A DNA stretch of 64,000 nucleotides from Gnetum montanum (lineage: Eukaryota; Streptophyta; Gnetopsida; Gnetales; Gnetaceae). Shown in pieces: positions 57,373-64,000 of this stretch. Every line of letters begins with the position of its first letter. Within the stretch, counting starts at the first letter, position 1. The position numbers and the translations under genes were made by a program. The stretch is from NCBI GenBank assembly GCA_015680685.1, contig MNCI01023539.1, forward strand, positions 248,280 to 312,279, written 5' to 3'. Below the pieces are notes generated by a model that had not been told where the DNA came from, did not search any database, and saw nothing but the letters and a program-made list of their open reading frames with translations.

Positions 57373-58684
57373 TCTTCAGGATTCATAAGTGTTTTTCATC
57401 ATTTTTTTAATATTTTTTGTCATTTTCTTATTTATTGATACACTTTTTCCTATTCCTTTCAACTTTTGCTATTTGTTGTTTCCATTTCCTTTGTTATGTA
57501 ATCTCGCTTGTGAATAAAATGATCATGTAGCCCATTGAGGTGAGGTTTTCTCTATGTTGTTGAGTCATGAGGGACTAATTATTTGGACAGTGAGACCACA
57601 TCATCCATCCACTTACTCCATTAATAAAAGGTTCTTACTTTGGTCATGATGACATTTTTTTCCACCATGAGGCTAAATGTAAACACGTAATCACTGTGCT
57701 AGGCAGAAGAGTGAAGAACTAAGGGGGAATGTGAAGGGTGTGACATTAAGGGGATTTGTGGATTCTCTTTGGCCACTTCTATATGTCCTATAATGTTGCT
57801 TTGATTGTAATTATATCCTTGTAGATCTAATGACAAATGGGAGCAAGAGTACCATAAAAAGGCATTGAATAATTTTTGCAGTCCCACTAGAAAGACATAT
57901 ACCCATGCCTGAAGGTTGGCATCTTCTCAGAACCTACATCCACTAAAAAATAAAAAAAGAAAAAGAAAACATATGTGCCATAAATAAGCTCCTCCCTTGG
58001 ATAAAACACCATGTGATGTTACTCCTAGCAACTATGATAGTTTTATGGTTGTCGATCGAAGTGATGAGACAATGCGATGTCACTAACTTGTGGTCTAGAC
58101 TTGGTTTGAATCTTGGAAATTGTGCTTATGGTAAGACACCTCATGTCCTAATTTCTATAATTCTCTCTATTGTCCACATCATCTCACTATATGTCTAATC
58201 CTAACTTGTGGTTTTTTATAATGTAGAGTTATTATCTCAAATTAGTGGTTTTAACATGTGTGTTTTGTTGTAGAGGTACGTGTTGCATTCAATTGCTTTA
58301 GTGCCCATGAACATTTTTAGGTGTGGTTACACAAGGGCATCATAAGCTAGAGCCTACTTTGGGAAGGATCGACTTGTGTAACTTTTGTGACTTATACTTT
58401 TTTGACACAACCACATCATTCTTAACCTTCCAAGTGCATAATTGTTAAATTTCATAGTTTATCTTCTTGTGTAATTGATCTATTTCATAACCTCAATTTA
58501 ACACCCTCTTTCTAGCATCTTCCAAAGCTTTTAACATCAACGACTCCACCTTTTAACACTTTTGATGCCTAAAACTAATTTTCCACTTACCCCCAGACCT
58601 ATGGACCTAACCTCAAACCTTCCAACCAATCACAAAGCTTCATTTCTCATGCTCTGTACCCTCATTAGATGCACATCCATGGAC
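57373..58684 (+). other. Conserved non-coding block of element C
   Basis: A T-rich tract (about 57385-57500) follows the gag stop. It is followed by GTGTGACATTAAGGGGATTT with GGATTCTCTTTGG (57737-57774), GTCCCACTAGAAAGACATAT (about 57880), an A-rich tract (57944-57972) and AGGGCATCATAAGC (about 58335). These align in order with A and B. No coding potential was recognised. Confidence 0.65.
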
Positions 58685-58780
58685 CTCGATATCAAGTACC
58701 CAATATTGGGTGGAACATGATGTCGGATATCCAATATCTGGTACCCAATATCAGGTTGCACAAAACCTATATATATGATC
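58685..58780 (+). promoter_or_regulatory. Internal U3-like promoter of element C
   Basis: TCGATATCAAG, CCCAATATTGGG, TCGGATATCCAATATC and CCCAATATCAGG are followed by CCTATATATATG (about 58767-58778). The array resembles the U3 of the same element's LTR (CGATATTGGATACCCAATAT near 62195). ORF2 starts about 510 bp downstream. Confidence 0.65.
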
Positions 58781-59287
58781 CCCACAGTGCCCAAACTTCA
58801 TTCTCATCATTTGCAGCTAGGGGAGTTTTCCAAATTTTCTTTTACGACTTAGAGCTCTGTGCAACCACTTTCTACTTGTGATATTTGGCTCTTTAGTGCT
58901 TTGATTTTTGTGCTATTTGAACCTATTTGACCTTGGAGTATCCAATATTCAATAGTTTGCTATTGCCTAGAGGGTATTATAAGGGTAAGAATGTTGAGAA
59001 TCATAAGTGATATAATGAAAAATCAATTGTGGTAATGCCAAAAACCTTAATTTTTCCACCAAAGGGACAATAACCATCATAACAAGCCACACATAAGGAA
59101 AAATGAACCAATTGCATAAGGTCAATTAAGAGGATAGACATTTTTTGGGCATTTTTCTTAAAATTTTTCTAACTCTACAATCATATAAACTAAAGAACCT
59201 AAGGAAACTAAGGTAACGAGTAAGTTGTACACTTGTTGATTAATAAGAACACAACCTTAGTAACATCGAATCTTTGCTTGATTACAA

Positions 59288-61979
59288 ATGGTCCCAAAAA
59301 GAGGAGCACAAGGAGAACCTTCACAACGAGCCACCAAATGCCCATGAGGTGGTCGAGGCTAGCAAGGTAAGTAGGCAAAGCGCAAGGAGCAGGAGGCCCA
59401 ATCATTTAGCATTCATCAATAGGCTTCTATTACTAGGTAGTCAGTCCAAGAAGAGGTCATAGAACCCCAAGCTCCCATGCAAGGACAATGTCTCACATTG
59501 TCCATAGAATGCCTTGAAGCAATTCAAGAAAAATCCATGTTGACCATGATCATTGTGGAAATGAGCTTTGGCCCATTTATGGAGTTTTCTCTAGAAGCAG
59601 TTCAGACACAACTTCGGGCATCACCTTTGTAGCCTATTCTTTCAAACAGTGGCAAGTGGTACCTTGGTTAAACATACTAATTTTGGCACAACAAAGAAGA
59701 AGGTACCATCGTTGACATTTGTGGAGTCAATGTTTCATTTTTTATTAAAGCAATCACTGTAGCTTTGAATTTGCTGAATGAAGGGGTTGATCTGACCCTG
59801 ACATGAGAAAGCTATGGTTGAGATGGGCATATGGCAAAGATGACAAGATGTATAATGAATTGACTTTAGAAGAAAGAACATACTTCAAGATAAGCATGTA
59901 TCATCTCTTCCTAACCAAGGGGCTTAATAGAATTTCAACCTGTGTATCCAAGGAAAGTGCCATCCTAATGGGCAAATACGTAACCAACCTTTCGTAGTTA
60001 TACTGCATAAAAATTCAGAGACGGTTCTAGTAGAAAAAGGTAGAAAAGCCAACACTGCCATTTCCTTGCCTAATCAGAAAGTTGTGCAAATGTGTTGGAA
60101 TTTTAGGTTACACAAATGATGTTCCTAGGAAGGTCCAAAATGCTTCCTTTATTGAACTTCTTAAACTAGCAGCACCAAGGAAAGACCTTGGTGAGGAACA
60201 CGAACCAGAGCCCAAAAAAAAAGTTGAACAAGAGCTTGAACAACGTCGCAAGCCACAAGTTCTACCTGCACCACTACAAGACTAGAGTTCAACAATGAGC
60301 CATTTGCAAACAATTACCAAAACATTGAGTTGGGTAAGAAAAGAGGAATCTAGCCTCTTTAGAGTCATCAACAATGCCATGCAGCCCACTGTCTCAGCAA
60401 ATCCGACAAAAGGGTAGATCTCATTGCAATCAGGAGGAGAATCCTAGTGGTCCAAGAAAATCTCTAGTAATGCTAGATTCTTCCAAGTGATGCTTGAAAT
60501 GGGAGAAGGTGCCATAGTAGTGGTAATGCAACATCAAAATGTCGTAGGCATAGTAGAACTGATTATAGATCACATCAAAGAATCATTCAATGTGCCTGTT
60601 GTGCCCCCAGTAGATCTAACTAGGACCAGAGATGCACCAATGCTCATTGGGACTTTGATAACTCTTGCAGCACATAAAGATGTGTTAGACCAATTGTAGC
60701 AGATAAAGTAAGTGATGACCACCTTATTTGACATCCCTAGTGATGTCATTACAACCTGATTAGACCTCATCACCACCAAGGGAAAGTTGGTCACGACTGA
60801 GGTCAAGGCGGAACACACAGAAGTGGAGGTGCAATGTTTGCAACAAGAGCTAGCCATCCTAAGAGTTGAATAACAGGATCTTGCCTAATTTATTGTGTCT
60901 AACTAGCTAAAGTGATTAAAAAAAAAGTAGCTGATCAAGATGATCGAGAAGAATAAACTTGTTAAGCAGGAAAAGGAGAAGGTGGTTTGGAATGCTTCTA
61001 TTGCTAATGCATAGTCCCACACCTACCAGAAGGCACTAATCATCACTCAAGAAGAGAATAAATAACTCGCTATTAAGAACTCTAGGCTGACCATCATTGA
61101 AAAATAAAAAAATTTTTTAGAAGAAAGTGTCCATTAGTGAGGGGAACAATTGATGATGGTCAATAAGGATATTAGCAAATTAGCCAAGGAAAATAGAACC
61201 CTCTCAATGGAGGAGGTCCATGCCATTCAAAAAAAGTTAGCAATTGAAAAAAGCGCATGGCAGAATGAGGCTAAGAAGCATGAAAAGTTGAAGAGCACGT
61301 CTACGACCAGGTAGGCATGTACAAGCAAATAAACGAAAAAAAAATCTAGATGGCCAAAGCCCACATTGGGTCTATAACAGCACAAAATCCTGATTGGCAA
61401 CTAATTTTGGATAGCTATGCATTGGTCCATTAGGTAGAAGTAAAGAATAAAGACCTGAAGATCAAGGATTTGAAGGAATACATGACATTGACTAACCTCA
61501 GATATGCCAACCTTGTCATGTTAATAGTAGGTTAGCCTAGAAGTAAGCTAGAAAAACAAGTAGCGACCACCTATGCCGCATATGAGAAAGAGTTTGCAAA
61601 CAAAAAAGTTGCTTTGCAGAAACTTCACATAGTAAAGTCAAAACTTGAGGTCATTAGAGCATGCTACCATGGACAAAAGAATGTTGCTTTAGACCTAGCT
61701 AGGAGACTCATAGCTTATCATGAATTCAAAGAAAAGGCTAGGGTATTCGAAGAGGAGCAATGGCAATTTGCGGCCTAGTACATGAAGGCCAAAAAAATGT
61801 TTCCATAGCTACCATACCCTTGGGACATATCGATGCCAACACACATTAGTTCAGTAGCCTAGATGGTACAAGACCCATAGATGGAACAAGAAAAGTTGCA
61901 GGTTCTCCTCAACCATTACCAATTTTAGAAGCCTAGTGACAAAGGGAAGCAACTAGCACCACCTCTGGGAGCTACATGA
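59288..61979 (+). pseudogene. ORF2 of element C
   Basis: ATGGTCCCAAAAAGAGG to TGA (61977-61979), about 897 codons with internal stops. Blocks in order: EMSFGPFMEFSLEAVQ, GKWYLG, GVNVSFFIKAI, LRWAYGKDDKMYNELTLEER followed by TYFKISMYHLF (59803-59997), LPFPCLIRKLCK, GYTNDVPRKVQNASF, a Lys/Glu-rich then short linker, SHLQTITKTLSWV, HIKESFNVPVVPPVDLTR (60487-60699). A coiled coil rich in Lys/Glu/Asn (about 60740-61800) and a Pro-rich tail follow. It is the same protein family as ORF2 in A, B and D. No enzyme motif or membrane segment was seen. The leader acceptor is decayed here (GATTACAA before ATG). Confidence 0.75.
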
Positions 61980-62170
61980 GCTTCCTTGATTTTGTGTCTT
62001 GTAATATTGTGTCCAAATTTTTGTAAAGCACCACTATGGCATGTATAAGTCCATTTGTTTGTTTGTCTAAGTTAGTCAATAATTCCATACCTTCTTAACA
62101 ATTTTTTGTAAAGAACTTGTTCCTCATTTTGTTTAACTTGAGGATGAGTTTTCATTCAGTCATGGGTATA

Positions 62171-63054
62171 TGATGAGTCATCATTGTGTCAGGCTCGATA
62201 TTGGATACCCAATATCGAGGCTCCGATATTAGATCTGCAATATTGGGTCCTAAGAAATGATGTTGGATATCTGATATCATCTCTTCTATGCTAGCCTATA
62301 AATACAACACTTGGATGCATGGTTGGGGGATAGTTTTTAGTTTTTGATAGTCTTTCTTAGATTTCTGTTATTCAAGTTTTGTTATTCCCAGTGCATGCTC
62401 ACAATGTGATGTTTGTGATTGTATGGCATTGGCATTCTTATTCGAGTGTGAATTACTTAGACATGTTACATGACTGGAAATAAAGATTGAGATTTCTTCC
62501 ATCATTGCAACATCCCATTAGATTATTTGCTTTCAATTGTTTAATTATTTAATTATTTACTATTTTTCGTAGTTAATGTTTTCATTTATTGCTATTTACG
62601 ATTCCTATCATTGAGCGGAATGAGTATGGCTAATCATGAGCACTTAAGTGTAATTACTTGGTAATCCAACAGTGTATTGGTTAGCAAACATAGTGACATA
62701 TGCTTGGCAATTTCAGCAGTGGTTATATGAAGTCCAAGGCACGTGTGGACAATTAAGAATGGATACTCATCGCACAGAGGCTAGTTTAGGTTTTACTTCC
62801 CATTATTCGCTAGCTCAATTAATTACCTCTTTATTGTCATTAACAGCAGCATAGGATTAGACAACATCATATACCTCACTTTGGACTAAATCATATGTGA
62901 CAAAGCTACCACTAGTCCAAGTGGGAAGACAATGAACTATAATCAAGACATAATGATTTAGATGCACAACTAGTCCCATCTATGGAATTCGACCAGATCG
63001 TGTGTGAACGCTTGTGATTGTATGATTAGGCATAGGGTACCTCGCTGCTCATCA
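62171..63054 (+). repeat. 3' LTR of element C
   Basis: The LTR is 884 bp, TGATGAGTCATCATTGTG to CTCGCTGCTCATCA. U3 has CTCGATATTGGATACCCAAT, TCGAGGCTCCGATATTAG, GGATATCTGATATCATC and a TATA box (CCTATAAATACAAC, about 62297-62310). It is co-linear with the 5' LTR with scattered substitutions and small indels, so the insertion is not recent. Confidence 0.92.
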
Positions 63055-63059
63055 ATATG
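63055..63059. repeat. Target site duplication of element C, right
   Basis: ATATG matches 53842-53846 exactly. Confidence 0.9.
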
Positions 63060-63509
63060 TTTCCTTCATTGCCATGTCCATGAGACATCCCTACATCAAC
63101 TAATCTAGGTAAGGTAGCCTGGACCATATATGGTCCATGAAGAAAAGAGGAGAAAATTAAGGCACTCATGGAAGCCTTTAAACTTCTAATAGCAACAATG
63201 GTAGCAGTAGAGTAGCCTCAACCTCTTGTAGCATTGGGATGTGATGAAGGATCATCAAAGTCATAGGAGCCTCCACCTCTAGACAGTGTGAGAAGACATC
63301 AGTGTGTCTCTGTCCATTCAATAGGCTCTTGCTCATTTTGGTCTAAGTGTCCAAATTTTTGTAATTCATACAATATGCCACTTAGAGTTTTTCATAGTTA
63401 GTTAGTTAGTTAGTTAGTCAATAAAATTTCATACTTCCCCAAATTTTATAAGAAGCTTGATCCCATTTCTTTTTACTCAAGGATGAGTCTTTAACTAGTC
63501 ATTGGGGAA
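63055..63509 (+). pseudogene. ORF2 of element D, C-terminal part, and 3' untranslated region
   Basis: The start ATATGTTTCCTTCATTGCCATG aligns with B ORF2 (AATGTTCCCACAACTGCCATG), confirming that C split this ORF. The protein end lies near 63300. The following region has TCCAAATTTTTGTAATTCAT, a (GTTA)n run at 63398-63417, the conserved CTCAAGGATGAGTC block and a purine tract ATTGGGGAA (63501-63509). Confidence 0.7.
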
Positions 63510-64000
63510 TGATGAAACATCAATCAAATAGGCTGTGTTGATGCAACCTTGTCAACGTATCTCCATCAACGTATCTTAGGATGTGTTGATGCAAGTCCAT
63601 TGACATTGATGCATGCACTACCTATATAAATGTGCATACCCCTCACATTTAGAGCACCTTCTAGTCATATCCTTAGCCAAACTATTGTAGCTTCTTTCCA
63701 TAAAAGTTAAAATATTCTCCCTTTGAGAGTCTACAATATGGATTCAAGTGCATCTATTGCTAGATTCATTTGCATGAACAGAAATAAAATGAAGATTTGT
63801 TCTATCCATTGTAGCACTTGGATTAACATAACTTTACTTTTTAGCAATTTACTTTACATGCAATTTAACTTTCATATTATTAAGCAATTAAGATTATAGT
63901 TTATAAGCAATGTGAGTATGACCACTTCGAACATAATATGTTAATGCTTGGTAATCTCATTAGTGGATATTTGGTGTAACAGTTGAAAAATTCGATGTTA
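63510..64000 (+). repeat. 3' LTR of element D (runs off the window)
   Basis: It starts TGATGAAACATCAATC directly after the purine tract. The TATA box is CTATATAAATG (63622-63632). Upstream the GATATC array is replaced by GTGTTGATGCAA (twice) and TCAACGTATCT (twice). The right part shares GTAATCTC and TGGTA words with the other LTRs. The end is outside the window. Confidence 0.8.

Larger units (their letters stand above)
53847..63054 (+). mobile_element. Element C: complete pol-less LTR retroelement nested in element D
   Basis: The element is 9,208 bp with a perfect ATATG duplication. Order: 5' LTR (53847-54740), primer site (54741 on), gag (54866-57372), non-coding block, internal promoter (58685-58780), ORF2 (59288-61979), weak purine tract and 3' LTR (62171-63054). 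No N joins occur inside, so it is the best structural reference for the family. There is no pol domain. Confidence 0.93.

Overview
This window is nuclear DNA from a land plant with a large, retrotransposon-rich genome. A gymnosperm or other big-genome vascular plant is plausible, but the sequence does not settle the taxon. The evidence is a spliced eukaryotic ribosomal protein gene with GT/AG introns and telo-boxes, an intronless plant-type gene, and nested Ty3/Gypsy-type LTR elements with a tRNA-Asp-like primer binding site. Two long N gaps and seven single-N contig joins mark a draft assembly, and at least one contig is placed in the wrong orientation.

Layout. 1-16225: nested minus-strand LTR retroelements. 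An LTR end (1-39) lies inside element A (40-6807), A lies inside the gag of element E (6808-8770), and next to E is element F (9031-16225), the only copy here with recognisable pol. 16250-17010: relic of an RTE/Dualen-like non-LTR reverse transcriptase. 17746-18933: intact gene resembling PHLOEM PROTEIN 2-LIKE A10. 21317-26804: well-preserved L1-type LINE with a perfect 16-bp target duplication. 28991-31133: four-exon ribosomal protein L11 (uL5) gene. 31500-32215: SINE-like copies. 32399-33173: solo LTR with a perfect CATGC duplication. 34400-35600: L1-like relic. 40291-49151: element B. 51231-53846 and 63055-64000: element D, split by element C (53847-63054), which is full length with a perfect ATATG duplication.

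The most interesting pattern is the family formed by A, B and C. Each has LTRs of about 0.8-0.9 kb (B's 3' copy is 1.13 kb through a tandem duplication), a tRNA-Asp-type primer site and a gag ending in a conserved PPF-stop. Instead of pol there is about 1.4 kb of conserved non-coding sequence, and then a long second ORF (ORF2) with a conserved N-terminal domain and extensive coiled coil. Directly upstream of ORF2 is a second TATA promoter. It carries the same kind of GATATC palindrome array as the LTR U3, and a short intron-like leader follows that ends at the ORF2 ATG. This suggests non-autonomous elements, possibly mobilised by F-like partners, that express a separate accessory protein from a U3-like internal promoter.

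All LTR-element ORFs here carry stops and frameshifts, and many of the changes look like C-to-T decay. The two host genes look functional. No CRISPR array, rRNA gene or confident tRNA gene was seen.
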